DNA of 64,000 bases, from the NCBI GenBank assembly GCA_048976805.1, contig JBHGUR010000062.1:22456-86455 (forward strand). The letters are read 5' to 3'. The number at the start of each line of letters is the position of its first letter. The stretch's first letter is position 1. The notes below the pieces were generated by a model that worked only from the letters and a program-made list of their open reading frames with translations, did no database searches and was not told the origin of the DNA. The position numbers were made by a program, and so were the translations under genes. Source of the stretch: Ectobacillus sp048976805. Lineage in GTDB: Bacteria; Bacillota; Bacilli; Bacillales; Bacillaceae_G. Positions 25,177-34,441 of this stretch are shown here, piece after piece.

Positions 25177-25207
25177 AAGCGTAAGAGCCGCTTTGGCACT
25201 TACGCTT
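25177..25207 (-). terminator. Terminator/attenuator between dapH and dapL
   Basis: AAGCGTAAG-TGCC-AAAGC-GGCT-CTTACGCTT on the minus strand followed by TTTAT. It lies 23 nt before the dapL ATG, so dapL expression from the dapH promoter would need read-through. Confidence 0.7.
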
Positions 25208-25222
25208 TGTTTTTAAAATTAT

Positions 25223-25363
25223 GGCTCTGTTAAACTTGATTGTTGATTTTCCACTACAGGCGGACGCTTTCCGCTGGCAGGGCTGAGCCGCTTTTCCCGC
25301 CGGAGTCGCCGCCTTTCGTTCCAAACCAACAAATGAATCCAAATCATAGCCTTTAACAGAACC
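25223..25363 (-). mobile_element. Family A MITE, copy 3
   Basis: GGCTCTGTTAAACTTGATTG to CTTTAACAGAACC, inverted orientation. Flanks AAAATTAT and AAAGTTAA agree at 6 of 8. It lies between the dapH stop and the hairpin before dapL, inside what is one operon in B. subtilis. Confidence 0.85.
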
Positions 25364-25437
25364 AAAGTTAATTTCATGAATGAACCATTACACCGCTATC
25401 TTCGCCTTTGCACAATTTGCCAATCGGCAAATTTTTC

Positions 25438-26160
25438 TTATTGCTCCGGATTTAATTGACGCAGCTCTTGCTTAATTTCTATTTTGGATTTCGTTTGCTC
25501 GTCAATTTCCTTAATAACACGAGCTGGCACGCCTGCTACTACTGTGTAAGGAGGTACGTCTTCCGTTACAATTGCGCCGGCTGCGACAACCGCTCCCTCT
25601 CCAACGGTTACACCTTCTAAAATAACAGCATTGGCTCCCACTAATGCGCCGTCTCCTACAACAACTGGCTTAGCGGAAGGAGGCTCGATTACCCCGGCAA
25701 GAACAGCGCCGGCGCCGATGTGGGCATTTTTCCCTACTGTAGCGCGGCCTCCAAGAACGGCATTCATATCAATCATTGTTCCTTCTCCTACTACAGCGCC
25801 AATATTAATTACTGCCCCCATCATAATAACGGCATTGTCTCCAATTTCTACTTGATCACGAATAATAGCGCCAGGTTCGATACGGGCTTTAATTCCTTTT
25901 AAATCCAACAAAGGAATCGCAGAATTGCGACGGTCATTTTCTACTACATAATCTGTAATATCCTCGCTGTTCGCATCCAAAACAGCTTTAATTTCAGACC
26001 ATTCTCCAAACAGCACACCCATTTTCTTAGAAACAAAAGCTTGAATACTATCCGGAAACTCAATATCTTTAATGTGTCCCTTTATGTATACTTTCACCGG
26101 CGTTTTCTTTTCACTTTTTTGAATGAAAGAAATAATTTCGTTTGCATCCATCATATTCAT
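25438..26160 (-). CDS. dapH: Tetrahydrodipicolinate N-acetyltransferase
   Basis: A 240-residue left-handed beta-helix acyltransferase (B. subtilis YkuQ) that acetylates tetrahydrodipicolinate with acetyl-CoA. An N-terminal helical DapH domain is followed by hexapeptide repeats from about residue 85 ('IEPGAIIRDQVEIGDNAVIM', 'IGAGAVLAGVIEPP'). The ATG (MNMMDANEIISF) is about 10 nt after GGGAGG. It starts the diaminopimelate pair with dapL. Confidence 0.95.
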   Translation of the reverse strand: MNMMDANEIISFIQKSEKKTPVKVYIKGHIKDIEFPDSIQAFVSKKMGVLFGEWSEIKAVLDANSEDITDYVVENDRRNSAIPLLDLKGIKARIEPGAIIRDQVEIGDNAVIMMGAVINIGAVVGEGTMIDMNAVLGGRATVGKNAHIGAGAVLAGVIEPPSAKPVVVGDGALVGANAVILEGVTVGEGAVVAAGAIVTEDVPPYTVVAGVPARVIKEIDEQTKSKIEIKQELRQLNPEQ

Positions 26161-26231
26161 TGTTGAAATTCCTCCCAAATGGTTGATACTGTTACTCTAC
26201 CAAAGAGTAGGCCTGTGAGCAAGAATGAATA

Positions 26232-27104
26232 TTATTTTTCATCTGCATATTCCCTTATTAAACGAACAAACGCTTCTACCTGCTTTAGCTCCAGCGCCGT
26301 TTCATTGACAAGCAGCCACGTTTCACGGGTTAAACGCTTCCCGTTCACAAGCAATGGCAACATGTGTATTTTGTTTGACATCTCCTGCAAAACCGTTAAT
26401 GGCAAAATTGCATACCCAATACCGTGCAGCACCATTTGCTTGCACGTTTCAATTTGGTCAACAACAATAGTGCGCTTTGGGGGAGAAGAGAACATCGCAT
26501 ACCACCAGCTTTGAATTTGCGAATAGTATGTGGAATCACTCTTGAATTGAATGAAAGGCTTATTCGTACTCCGCAGCATATCTACACTCGCAAGTTCAGC
26601 ATCTGCCAAATATAGCTCATCCGTAAACAGATGCCATTTCTTTCCTGGGTACTCCTGCGAGCCGCGCAAAATTGCCAAATGTACATCGCCTTCATAAAAA
26701 TGCTTCTGTACCTCGCTGCTCCATCCTGTGAATAGAGAAATTTGAACATGCGGATACTTTTGAACGAACATTTTCAACACACCTGGCAGCCAATACTGGC
26801 CAATAATGGAAGCGACAGCAATTTTCAATGTACCGTGTGTTTTCGCTTGCAACGAGGCAAGTTCATTTTTCACATTTTCCTCCTTTATTAATATTTCCTG
26901 AGCATACGCCGCTACCCGTTCACCCTCCGGTGTAATCGTTAACCCTTTTTGCGAACGCAAAAAAAATTTCATGCCCCATTGTTTTTCCAAAGACTGCAGT
27001 CTTTGGCTTAGTGCTGGCTGCGATACAAATAAACGCTCTGCGGCTTTCCTCATATTCAATTCCTTTGCCAGCACGACCATCATTCGAAAATCGTCAAGCT
27101 GCAA
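26232..27104 (-). CDS. ccpC: LysR-type regulator CcpC
   Basis: A 290-residue LTTR with an N-terminal winged helix ('NMRKAAERLFVSQPALSQRLQ') and a citrate-type effector domain. The match to B. subtilis CcpC (YkuM) is close over the whole length, including 'QFKSDSTYY' and 'VDQIETCKQM'. CcpC represses aconitase and citrate synthase genes unless citrate is high. Its targets are not in this window; it lies beside cbpB and dapH as in B. subtilis. Confidence 0.92.
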   Translation of the reverse strand: MQLDDFRMMVVLAKELNMRKAAERLFVSQPALSQRLQSLEKQWGMKFFLRSQKGLTITPEGERVAAYAQEILIKEENVKNELASLQAKTHGTLKIAVASIIGQYWLPGVLKMFVQKYPHVQISLFTGWSSEVQKHFYEGDVHLAILRGSQEYPGKKWHLFTDELYLADAELASVDMLRSTNKPFIQFKSDSTYYSQIQSWWYAMFSSPPKRTIVVDQIETCKQMVLHGIGYAILPLTVLQEMSNKIHMLPLLVNGKRLTRETWLLVNETALELKQVEAFVRLIREYADEK

Positions 27105-27190
27105 AATATTCTCCCCCTATCCGCTATAAAACGGCTTTTCTTTGAAAAAGTGCAGCCTCCCAATTTATATAAGAAGCTGCACTTTTGATA

Positions 27191-27634
27191 TTATCCGTTA
27201 TAACGCTTTACTTTTTGGTTTAACAATTTTAAAATTGCTCTTCTTGTCAAAATACCTTCAAAATACCCTTCTTCATTTTCAACGCATACAAAAGGATGAT
27301 TAATAACCGCATCCAGTCCTTCTGCAAAGCTGTCATCAAGCCTTAATCTTGGAATATCCCGATTCATTACTTCAGCAACTTTCATCTGCTCTAATCTTTC
27401 AAACTCTATACGCTCAAGGCCGAGAATGCGATCTAAAATCATCGCTGTGCTGATTAAACCGTGCAGCTTGTATGCCGGATCCAAAACCGGTATAGCAGAG
27501 TATCCAGATTTAACAAGAACTAGCAGCGCGTGCTCCAGGCTATTTGCAATCTGAACGTGAGCTACTTTTTCAGATGAAATTAATAAGTCCTTAACAAAAA
27601 TGTGTTTAAATTCTCCCATCGGAAGACTGATCAT
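27191..27634 (-). CDS. cbpB: CBS-domain c-di-AMP-binding protein
   Basis: A 147-residue protein of two CBS motifs (about 10-65 and 85-147), the same length as B. subtilis YkuL (DarB/CbpB). In the family, apo-DarB activates Rel and pyruvate carboxylase and c-di-AMP binding stops this. The start MISLPMGEF is used because it matches the family; five residues upstream is another ATG. Confidence 0.9.
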   Translation of the reverse strand: MISLPMGEFKHIFVKDLLISSEKVAHVQIANSLEHALLVLVKSGYSAIPVLDPAYKLHGLISTAMILDRILGLERIEFERLEQMKVAEVMNRDIPRLRLDDSFAEGLDAVINHPFVCVENEEGYFEGILTRRAILKLLNQKVKRYNG

Positions 27635-27881
27635 TGTTGTTTCCCCCATTTTTTTATTCTCGTTTCTTATTTTTATCCCGCATCAACGAAAAATAAGACC
27701 CCACTTAACGATGTAGCATATTTAAACATATATAAGTGGAGAAGGAAATTTTTTTCTGCTGTCAAAAGGTGAACTCCATATATGATAGCGTTTTCACTTA
27801 TTAAGGCGCCCAAATTTTTGTAAAGTATACAATCCATATTGTATCATATAAGCGAAAAAAATGACCACCTAGTACCGGCAG

Positions 27882-28076
27882 TCAACAGTTTGCATTTTTC
27901 AGGCGGTCGAACAATTTTTCCACCCTTTTATAATGTGCGGTATCTGCTGCTTTCAATCCACTTTCAATATCAGCTAATTCACAAGCGAGAAGCTCCACGG
28001 CATAGTTTTGTTGAAATAAAACATCCAACAAAAGATTTTGTTCCTCTTCCGTCAGGTATACATTGCTTTTTTTCAT
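27882..28076 (-). CDS. abbA: AbrB antirepressor AbbA
   Basis: A 64-residue helical acidic protein matching AbbA (YkzF, 65 residues). 'TEEEQNLLLDVL', 'YAVELL' and 'DIESG' are the shared blocks. AbbA binds the DNA-binding face of AbrB and frees stationary-phase genes; in B. subtilis it is made under Spo0A control. A GGAGG box precedes the ATG. It lies beside cbpB and ykuK, as in B. subtilis. Confidence 0.85.
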   Translation of the reverse strand: MKKSNVYLTEEEQNLLLDVLFQQNYAVELLACELADIESGLKAADTAHYKRVEKLFDRLKNANC

Positions 28077-28164
28077 AATCTCCTCTACTCTCCCCTAAAT
28101 GTATTCCTATGATTTATTATATAAAATATTCTTCTTATTTAATAGAATGAAAATTTTAAATTTT

Positions 28165-28677
28165 CTATTTTGTATAACGGTTCGCGTAACTAAACGCAGT
28201 ATAAGCATCAGGCTTAATTTTCGCAATCAACCCCATCGCTGTAATGCGTGCGGTCATATCCAAAATAAATTCCTTTGTCAATCCATATTGGCCAATATCT
28301 AGATGAATCTCCATTGAAAGTTTTGCCCCCTCATGCCGATACGGATACAAAATTTCCAGCAGCGTCCCTAAATGTTCAGGAGTAAAGAGATAAGCAATTT
28401 CCTGGCTAAAATATGTTTCTAAATCAATTTTTTCACGAAGGCTTTTCAATTTTCTATGTACAGTTTGGTTGCGCAAACACCCCCAGGCCCCTTTTCCGAC
28501 CCGGTGCAAATGAATGGCTGTTATAAATCGGGTATCGTCTTGATGAGCCTGCGAATCCGTACCAATTGAAAGACAATACACACTTATCGGATCCGCTCTA
28601 ATAAATTCACAAATTCGTGAAAATACAGTTTCAAAATTCATTCGCCTTTCTGACAAATTATAAAAATAATATTCCAT
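28165..28677 (-). CDS. ykuK: YkuK family protein (RNase H-like fold)
   Basis: A 170-residue protein of the YkuK/DUF458 family, predicted to have a ribonuclease H-like fold: 'LSIGTDSQAH' with an early Asp and 'EIHLDIGQYG' with a second acidic pair. Its substrate is unknown. An AGAGGGGA box lies about 12 nt before the ATG; a later start cannot be excluded. Confidence 0.88.
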   Translation of the reverse strand: MEYYFYNLSERRMNFETVFSRICEFIRADPISVYCLSIGTDSQAHQDDTRFITAIHLHRVGKGAWGCLRNQTVHRKLKSLREKIDLETYFSQEIAYLFTPEHLGTLLEILYPYRHEGAKLSMEIHLDIGQYGLTKEFILDMTARITAMGLIAKIKPDAYTAFSYANRYTK

Positions 28678-28792
28678 TACATAGTCACGTCCCCTCTTTA
28701 GACAGACTCCGCACTTTCATTCTATGAGGAAACGCGACTTGTTATGTCAAAGTACGTTTTCTTTATCCTTTACTTGTCTCAATATTACGGAT

Positions 28793-28909
28793 CTTAAAGC
28801 TACAGGACGGACATGTATAAATCACATTTTGATTTGCTTGTGCTGTTAGTACATCCTCTAATTCTGCCTTTTGCCCGCATTTTGGGCAAATTACAATCGG
28901 CATTTGCAT
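28793..28909 (-). CDS. Small zinc-ribbon protein
   Basis: A 38-residue protein with two CxxC knuckles (C8/C11 and C33/C36) that would bind one zinc. A very strong GGAGGTGAT box lies 7 nt before the ATG. It lies between ykuJ and ykuK. I do not know its function; it may be an RNA- or protein-binding ribbon. Confidence 0.7.
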
Positions 28910-28956
28910 ACAATCACCTCCTTCCCTCAGTTTAAGTGAGAAATAAAAAGATTATA

Positions 28957-28990
28957 CAAAAACAGCACCCTTTTGCAGGTGCTGTTTTTA
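28957..28990 (-). terminator. ykuJ terminator
   Basis: AAAAACAGCACC/GGTGCTGTTTTT stem with an 8-nt loop. Confidence 0.85.
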
Positions 28991-29029
28991 GAGCCCGGTT
29001 GAGCCAACTAGCGTTACATTATGTATCGA

Positions 29030-29266
29030 TTAGGAAATCATATCGTAAATCTCGATTGCTACCATATCAATATTATCAAATTGATATGTTTGCGGCTTTT
29101 CTCCGGGTTGGTATACTTCCAATTCATACGTATCACTTTTATCAAAGTATTTCACACTGCATTTACGCTCGCCTTCTACCTCAAAGTAGCGTTGCGCTAC
29201 TTCTCCATTTGCAGCTTGTTCCTTCAAACTAACGAGACGAGTTAAAATTCCTTGGAGCAGAGACAT
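29030..29266 (-). CDS. ykuJ: YkuJ family protein
   Basis: A 78-residue alpha/beta protein matching YkuJ (79 residues in B. subtilis): 'RYFEVEGERKCSVKYF' and 'YQFDNIDMVAIEI'. Function unknown. The start MSLLQGILTRL has AAAGGGGAGA upstream; the 18-codon extension has no ribosome site. Confidence 0.9.
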   Translation of the reverse strand: MSLLQGILTRLVSLKEQAANGEVAQRYFEVEGERKCSVKYFDKSDTYELEVYQPGEKPQTYQFDNIDMVAIEIYDMIS

Positions 29267-29404
29267 GAAATCTCCCCTTTCTCTAATCTTCCTACAGATA
29301 GCTTTTGCAACATGTATCATTCTATCCGTCTATAACAGAAAAATTGCCTCAGTTTCTAGAATAACGGTTCGCGCCAAGAAACTCAATAAATTTGTCGAAA
29401 AAAG

Positions 29405-30562
29405 TTACATACCAACTAAGCCGATGATAAGCGCTAAAGCAACAATAAGCCACGGCGGCACTTTCCAAATACGCAGCAGCGCAAAATATAGCAGGATGAA
29501 TATGAAATCTGCCGGCTTCTTCACTGTACTCGTAAAAATCGGATCATACAAGGATGCCAGCAAAATGCCCACTACACCCGCATTGATACCGAGCAATGCG
29601 GGGCGGATTGCTTTATTTCTGCGCATTGCGCTCCAAAAAGAAAGACCTCCGATAATCAATAAAAATGCCGGCAAAAAAATTCCGATTGTCGCAACAATTA
29701 TCCCTGGCACGCCATGCGTTACAGCGCCAATATAGCTTGAGAATGTGAACAAAGGCCCCGGCACAGCCTGTGTCAATCCATACCCCGCTAAAAACAGCTC
29801 TTTATCCATCAAACCGCCCTTAACAATTTCCTGCTCCAACAACGGAAGAACGACATGCCCGCCCCCGAATACAAGCGAACCGGTTCGATACATAATATCA
29901 AAAACCGTAAAGAGCGGCGAGGCAATAAGAGGACGAAGTATGGGAAGCAAAAACAGCAACCCAAAAAATAATAAAAATGCAATACTTCCCGCTTTTTTTG
30001 AAATTGAAAAGGCGCTACTCTCAAACTCTCCTTCTTCTTTCCTATACACAATATAACCAACTATGCCACTTATCAAAAGTACAATGATTTGTGTGTAAAC
30101 AAATGAGGCAGAGAGAACAGCAGCTGCCGCCCCTAACACAATCGTTTGGCGTATTCGATCCGGCGCCAGCTTGCTTCCCATTTCAAAAACAGCCTGGGCT
30201 ACTACCGCTACCGCTATCAGCTTTAAACTATGTATCCATCCGGCTGCCTGTAATTGATACGTTTGCATTATCATCGCAAAAATAGACAACATTAAGACAG
30301 ACGGAAGCGTAAAACCGAGCCATGCCAAAAAGCCTCCTGCAATCCCTGCTCTCATTGTGCCAATTCCGATTCCTACCTGACTGCTGGCCGGTCCCGGCAA
30401 AAAGTTTGCAAGCGCCACTAAATCCGCGTAGCTTTTTTCGTCTAGCCACTGTTTCTTTTTTACATACTCATTATGAAAATATCCAATATGAGCGGCCGGC
30501 CCTCCAAACGACGTACACCCTAAGCGAAATGCTGTCCAAAATACATGCCAATGCTTTTTCAT
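29405..30562 (-). CDS. chrA: Chromate transporter, CHR family
   Basis: A 385-residue membrane protein with two homologous CHR halves and about ten to twelve hydrophobic segments. The first half carries 'LGCTSFGGPAAHIGYF', 'PGPASSQVG' and the second 'GGGHVVLPLLEQE' and 'QAVPGPLFTFSSYIG', the family motifs. It is probably an anion (chromate/sulfate) transporter. The start has GGGGTG just upstream. A glutaredoxin-like gene diverges from it 112 nt away. Confidence 0.9.
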   Translation of the reverse strand: MKKHWHVFWTAFRLGCTSFGGPAAHIGYFHNEYVKKKQWLDEKSYADLVALANFLPGPASSQVGIGIGTMRAGIAGGFLAWLGFTLPSVLMLSIFAMIMQTYQLQAAGWIHSLKLIAVAVVAQAVFEMGSKLAPDRIRQTIVLGAAAAVLSASFVYTQIIVLLISGIVGYIVYRKEEGEFESSAFSISKKAGSIAFLLFFGLLFLLPILRPLIASPLFTVFDIMYRTGSLVFGGGHVVLPLLEQEIVKGGLMDKELFLAGYGLTQAVPGPLFTFSSYIGAVTHGVPGIIVATIGIFLPAFLLIIGGLSFWSAMRRNKAIRPALLGINAGVVGILLASLYDPIFTSTVKKPADFIFILLYFALLRIWKVPPWLIVALALIIGLVGM

Positions 30563-30674
30563 GCTTTCACCCCGAAATCTCATTATAATGGTGAAACCAT
30601 CCTTCATCCATTGCCTAAACTTCCTTTACTATCATATAATAAAAAGCAGCGTTAGGACAAATAGGAGGTTTCCC

Positions 30675-30908
30675 ATGAAAAACGTTGAAGTTTACACACA
30701 GCCGGATTGCCCGCCTTGCAAGATTGTAAAACAATTTTTGCAACACCACCATATTCCGTTTATAGAATATAATATAAAAAAAGACAGTGCCGCCCGCAAT
30801 CGCCTTCAATCCGACTATAATTCCTATTCCACCCCAACCGTTGTCGTAAACGGGGAAGCGGTAACAGGATTCGATTTGGAAAAACTCCAAAACCTGTTAG
30901 ACATTTGA
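30675..30908 (+). CDS. Glutaredoxin-like protein
   Basis: A 77-residue thioredoxin-fold protein with the redox motif 'PDCPPCK' near residue 13 and the TPTVVVNG cis-proline loop. The CPPC pair is unlike classical CPYC glutaredoxin and closer to NrdH/YtnI-type proteins. An AGGAGG box precedes the ATG. It is divergent from chrA, so a shared stress response is possible but not shown. Confidence 0.85.
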   Translation: MKNVEVYTQPDCPPCKIVKQFLQHHHIPFIEYNIKKDSAARNRLQSDYNSYSTPTVVVNGEAVTGFDLEKLQNLLDI

Positions 30909-30993
30909 ATATTCCCCTATCTCCAAAAAAGTGCAGGCGCTTGATTGAAAATCACGGCTATGCGAAACGCTATTGCTGATAAAATACGACTTT

Positions 30994-31044
30994 GGCCCAT
31001 GCACATCAAATTTTAAGTTGATACGCACGGGCCAAAGTCATATG
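30994..31044. repeat. Hairpin-forming repeat relic
   Basis: GACTTTGGCCC and GGGCCAAAGTC pair across a 29-nt loop. It follows a degenerate CTATGCGAAACGCTATTGCTGAT end. Similar decayed text is at 51370-51460. It may serve as the terminator of the DUF3993-like gene. Confidence 0.5.
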
Positions 31045-31529
31045 CTTCTATTTTCGGCTTCCAGCTTTTTAATTTCCTCTAAAAGGGCTTCCTTTATATA
31101 ATAACCGGCAAGCTTCCACTTTTCATCCTGTTTTTGCAGCACAATGATTTCATACATATTGTTAATGCGTTCATACACATATAAAATGCCATGTTCACTA
31201 TCATGTACAAGCTTTGTTTTTTCGCTAAAAGAAAACGGCGGCTGCTGTGGCAGTAAATAATTGCCGCTTCCTTTTGCGTTATCGCTATTTTCATCAGTAA
31301 ATACCTGCAAGAAATTATCTGTAAAATACGGCGATAGGACGGTATACATTTTCTCCTCCGACAGCTTTTTGCCACGGATAGAATATTGCACTTCATATCC
31401 TCTCTGAATCGTTTCAAAAACTGCTTTCCTATCAATCTTTTCTTCCTTGCCGATAGCGATCGCTACGCTTTGGCTAATAATAAAAGCAAGCAATAAAGCA
31501 AAACCGATCCATAGTCCGTATTTTTTCAT
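31038..31529 (-). CDS. Secreted/anchored DUF3993-like protein
   Basis: A 163-residue protein with an N-terminal signal anchor (KKYGLWIGFALLLAFIISQSVA) and a soluble domain of mixed structure with 'YFTDNFLQVF' and 'WKLAGYYIKE' blocks typical of export-side hypothetical proteins of Bacillus. The DUF3993 assignment is from memory and moderately sure. A GGAGGAGG box precedes the ATG. It lies between the glutaredoxin-like gene and ykuI. Confidence 0.65.
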   Translation of the reverse strand: MKKYGLWIGFALLLAFIISQSVAIAIGKEEKIDRKAVFETIQRGYEVQYSIRGKKLSEEKMYTVLSPYFTDNFLQVFTDENSDNAKGSGNYLLPQQPPFSFSEKTKLVHDSEHGILYVYERINNMYEIIVLQKQDEKWKLAGYYIKEALLEEIKKLEAENRSI

Positions 31530-31718
31530 GCTTCCTCCTCCTTATAACAGCTTGTCCTAGCTTCATTGTAACAATCCATAGCAATAAGCGGAGAAGCTTT
31601 CGTTCGCAAAATCCTTACAGCGATAGACAGCATCTTATGTATTTTTTGTTGATATGTATCACTATTTCCATTTTATTCTAGAAATAAACAAAAAATGCAC
31701 GAACCGTTTGGCTGTGCA

Positions 31719-32933
31719 TTATAACAACGCATTTTTTTCAAATAAAAATACATATGACAAGTCTATAAATAAATAATGCTCTTCATCTATCGGGAAACTA
31801 AAGGTCCGGATCAGTTCGCCTGTTTCAATGTCAGTATATAAATCCGAAAGCCGCCCTTTTTTCTCAAAACGCATTTGCATAATGTTCGCTAAAAAATACG
31901 GACGCCAGCTCCAATTTTTCATCGTATACTCCTGCAGAAGCTCCCATGTGCCCTTTCGCTGCATAACATTACCAGACTTTTGAAAGCCATCTTCGTCGCA
32001 CACATACAGGCGGAAACTGCAGTCCGATACCTCCTTGCAAATAGCGAGCAACCATTTATCAAAATCCTCTATTTTCTTTTGCCTTGCCATGAGGTTCCCA
32101 ATACGCGCTTGGAGGCTATCGGTTAATGCATATAAATTTTGCAGCCTTCTCTTTTCATGCATAATGAATTCATGGCATTCCTTTCGCAGGCGCTCTTTCA
32201 ATAAATCCTTCGGCAAAAGGTTAGGCAGCGGTTCCTTCAAATAGTTTCCTTGGTAGTAACGTCCTCCGTTTCGCCAAGCATACTGCAACTGGTAAAAAGC
32301 ATCAATATCTTCGTACAATAAAGTCGCTCCGATACGCCGCGCCAACAGTGAAAGTGAATATAAAATATCCTGATATGACTGCAGCATCGTTGTTTGCCGC
32401 AAGTTTGTTAAATCAATTTTTAAAATGTCCGGGCTAAGCATGCCGATTCTCTCTAGGTTGCTCATGCCGATTCCAACTTTATTAATCGCAATTCGAATAC
32501 CGTATGTACGATAATAGACAAGCAAATGATTCAAACGATCTATATTGCCTTTGCACTGATGTTCTGTAATCTCTAAAACTATCTGATTTAACTTCAATCC
32601 TTTTTTCTCATACGATAATAGTATGTTCAAAAAATTTTCATGTTCGTCCTCCATAAGGAGAGTAACATCGCGGTTTATAAATAGCAAAAACGTTTGATCT
32701 GTTTCAAGCATCTTCTGCAATGCCTTCTCTGTAATAATATTGTCGACTTCCAGCCTATATTCTTCCGGAACAGCCTCGTCGTGGAAGAACGGCCCCAGAC
32801 TCTTTACGCCATTTTCCGTTTCAATCCGCCCTACCACTTCATAGCCGATAATAGTATGTTCGTCAGCACTAAAAATAGCTTGATAATAGGGAAGAACCCG
32901 CTCCAAGCTGATCATTACATCCAATGCGTCCAT
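31719..32933 (-). CDS. ykuI: YkuI, degenerate EAL-domain c-di-GMP-binding protein
   Basis: A 404-residue protein: an EAL domain (about 1-245), a helical linker and a PAS-like/YkuI_C domain (about 255-404). B. subtilis YkuI binds c-di-GMP and calcium but shows no hydrolysis. Here the signature is 'GYEVVGR' rather than ExLxR, and the DDFGxG loop reads 'INKVGIG', so loss of phosphodiesterase activity is expected. It is cytosolic and is probably a c-di-GMP receptor linked to envelope functions. Confidence 0.92.
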   Translation of the reverse strand: MDALDVMISLERVLPYYQAIFSADEHTIIGYEVVGRIETENGVKSLGPFFHDEAVPEEYRLEVDNIITEKALQKMLETDQTFLLFINRDVTLLMEDEHENFLNILLSYEKKGLKLNQIVLEITEHQCKGNIDRLNHLLVYYRTYGIRIAINKVGIGMSNLERIGMLSPDILKIDLTNLRQTTMLQSYQDILYSLSLLARRIGATLLYEDIDAFYQLQYAWRNGGRYYQGNYLKEPLPNLLPKDLLKERLRKECHEFIMHEKRRLQNLYALTDSLQARIGNLMARQKKIEDFDKWLLAICKEVSDCSFRLYVCDEDGFQKSGNVMQRKGTWELLQEYTMKNWSWRPYFLANIMQMRFEKKGRLSDLYTDIETGELIRTFSFPIDEEHYLFIDLSYVFLFEKNALL

Positions 32934-33006
32934 CTAAGCACTCCCCCTTTTGTTTTCAACGATTATATCATGATGCCGCCAAAAAAGGGCAACGCCTATC
33001 ATATTT

Positions 33007-34173
33007 TCAGCAGCAACTTCGCACATACCTCCTCATTGCCTGCAGCGCCTCTCCTTTTGCAATTGGCACCCCCAGCTCAGACAAGACATCTTCAAATGCG
33101 GATAAAAGCAACGTAACATTTACTTGCTTAGCGTTGTACCCCATAAGGCCAATGCGCCATATTTTCCCTTTTAATTCGCCAAGGCCGCCGCCGATTTCCA
33201 GTCCGTATTTTTCTAACAGGCGGGCACGGAATGCAGCATCATTCACGCCGTCAGGCACCTTAACAGAGGTGAGCTGCGGCAAGCGATGTTTTTCCCCAAC
33301 GAGCAGTTCCAAACCCATTGCTTCCAAACCGGCCTGCAGCGCCGCGCCATATAAGCGGTGACGTTCCGTTACATTGTCTAGCCCTTCTTCTTCGATCAGG
33401 AGGAGCGCTTCCTTTAATGCGTAAATCATCGAAATAGGGGCTGTGTGATGGTAAAACCGCTCTTCTCCCCAGTAGTTTTGAATCATGGATAAATCTAAAT
33501 ACCAGCTTTGTACTTTTGACTTTCTTTTCGCTAAAACGGCTGCCGCCCGTTCGCTAAAAGTAACGGGAGATAGTCCTGGAGGCGCGCTTAAACATTTTTG
33601 CGTTCCACTATATGCAGCATCTACTTTGTATTCATCTGTTTTTACATGAACTCCGCCTAGCGAAGTTACCATATCACAAACGAACAAGGCCTCATATTTA
33701 CGTGCCATTTCTCCAATTTCCTTAAGCGGCTGCAATACACCGGTAGATGTTTCCGCATGAACGAGCGCAATCAATTTTATATCCCCATGCTGTTTCAATA
33801 CCTGCTCCACGTCATCAGGCTCGATAATTCCACCCCACTTCCCTTTGACTTCAAGTACTTCTGCTCCGGCACGCGCTGCCACATCCGCCATGCGCGTACC
33901 AAAAACGCCATTTACGCCGATAATTACTTTGTCACCCGGCTCAATCAAGTTTACAAACACCGTTTCCATTCCGGCGCTTCCCGTGCCGCTCATTGCAAGT
34001 GTCAATTCATTCTTTGTTTCAAATACATAACGAAGTGAATCCATCATCTCATTCATGATTTGCAAAAATGCCGGATCCAAATGCCCTAAAAGAGGTGTGG
34101 ACATAGCCCGCAATACACGCGGATGAACATCGCCCGGCCCCGGCCCCATTAAAATGCGTCCCATTTCTCTCAT
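33007..34173 (-). CDS. Class V aminotransferase, PucG/alanine-glyoxylate type
   Basis: A 388-residue fold-I PLP enzyme. 'LMGPGPGDVHPRVLRAM' opens the family; the PLP lysine is in 'YSGTQKCLSAPPGL'. It is closest to ureidoglycine-glyoxylate aminotransferase PucG and to serine/alanine-glyoxylate aminotransferases. No purine catabolism genes are nearby, so the substrate is not fixed. AAAGGGGC lies before the ATG. The gene is next to fadH and a family A repeat. Confidence 0.85.
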   Translation of the reverse strand: MREMGRILMGPGPGDVHPRVLRAMSTPLLGHLDPAFLQIMNEMMDSLRYVFETKNELTLAMSGTGSAGMETVFVNLIEPGDKVIIGVNGVFGTRMADVAARAGAEVLEVKGKWGGIIEPDDVEQVLKQHGDIKLIALVHAETSTGVLQPLKEIGEMARKYEALFVCDMVTSLGGVHVKTDEYKVDAAYSGTQKCLSAPPGLSPVTFSERAAAVLAKRKSKVQSWYLDLSMIQNYWGEERFYHHTAPISMIYALKEALLLIEEEGLDNVTERHRLYGAALQAGLEAMGLELLVGEKHRLPQLTSVKVPDGVNDAAFRARLLEKYGLEIGGGLGELKGKIWRIGLMGYNAKQVNVTLLLSAFEDVLSELGVPIAKGEALQAMRRYVRSCC

Positions 34174-34270
34174 AACATATCGCCCCTTTTTTTGAAAGAA
34201 TATTCTTTCTTATTTATTATTATAAAATGAAAGAACGTTCAGAAACTACCCTGTTCTTATTAATCCTATC

Positions 34271-34308
34271 AAAATAACCGGTCCTTCTGATAGGACCGGT
34301 TATTTTTT
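34271..34308 (-). terminator. fadH terminator
   Basis: AAATAACCGGTCC/GGACCGGTTATTT, 13-bp stem with A and T tracts. A MITE has inserted in the tract on the fadH side. Confidence 0.85.
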
Positions 34309-34309
34309 A

Positions 34310-34436
34310 GGCTCTGTTAAACTTGATTGTTGATTTTCCACTACAGGCAGACGCTTTCCGCGGGCGGGGCCGAGCCGCTTTTCCCGCTGGAGTCACCCCC
34401 TTTCGTTCAAAATCAACATTAGCCTTTAACAGAGCC
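34310..34436 (-). mobile_element. Family A MITE, copy 4, with perfect 8-bp target duplication
   Basis: Ends GGCTCTGTTAAA and TTTAACAGAGCC. It is flanked by ATTTTTTA at 34302-34309 and ATTTTTTA at 34437-34444. The right duplication contains the fadH stop codon (34442-34444). It is the shortest complete copy, 127 bp. Confidence 0.92.
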
Positions 34437-34441
34437 ATTTT

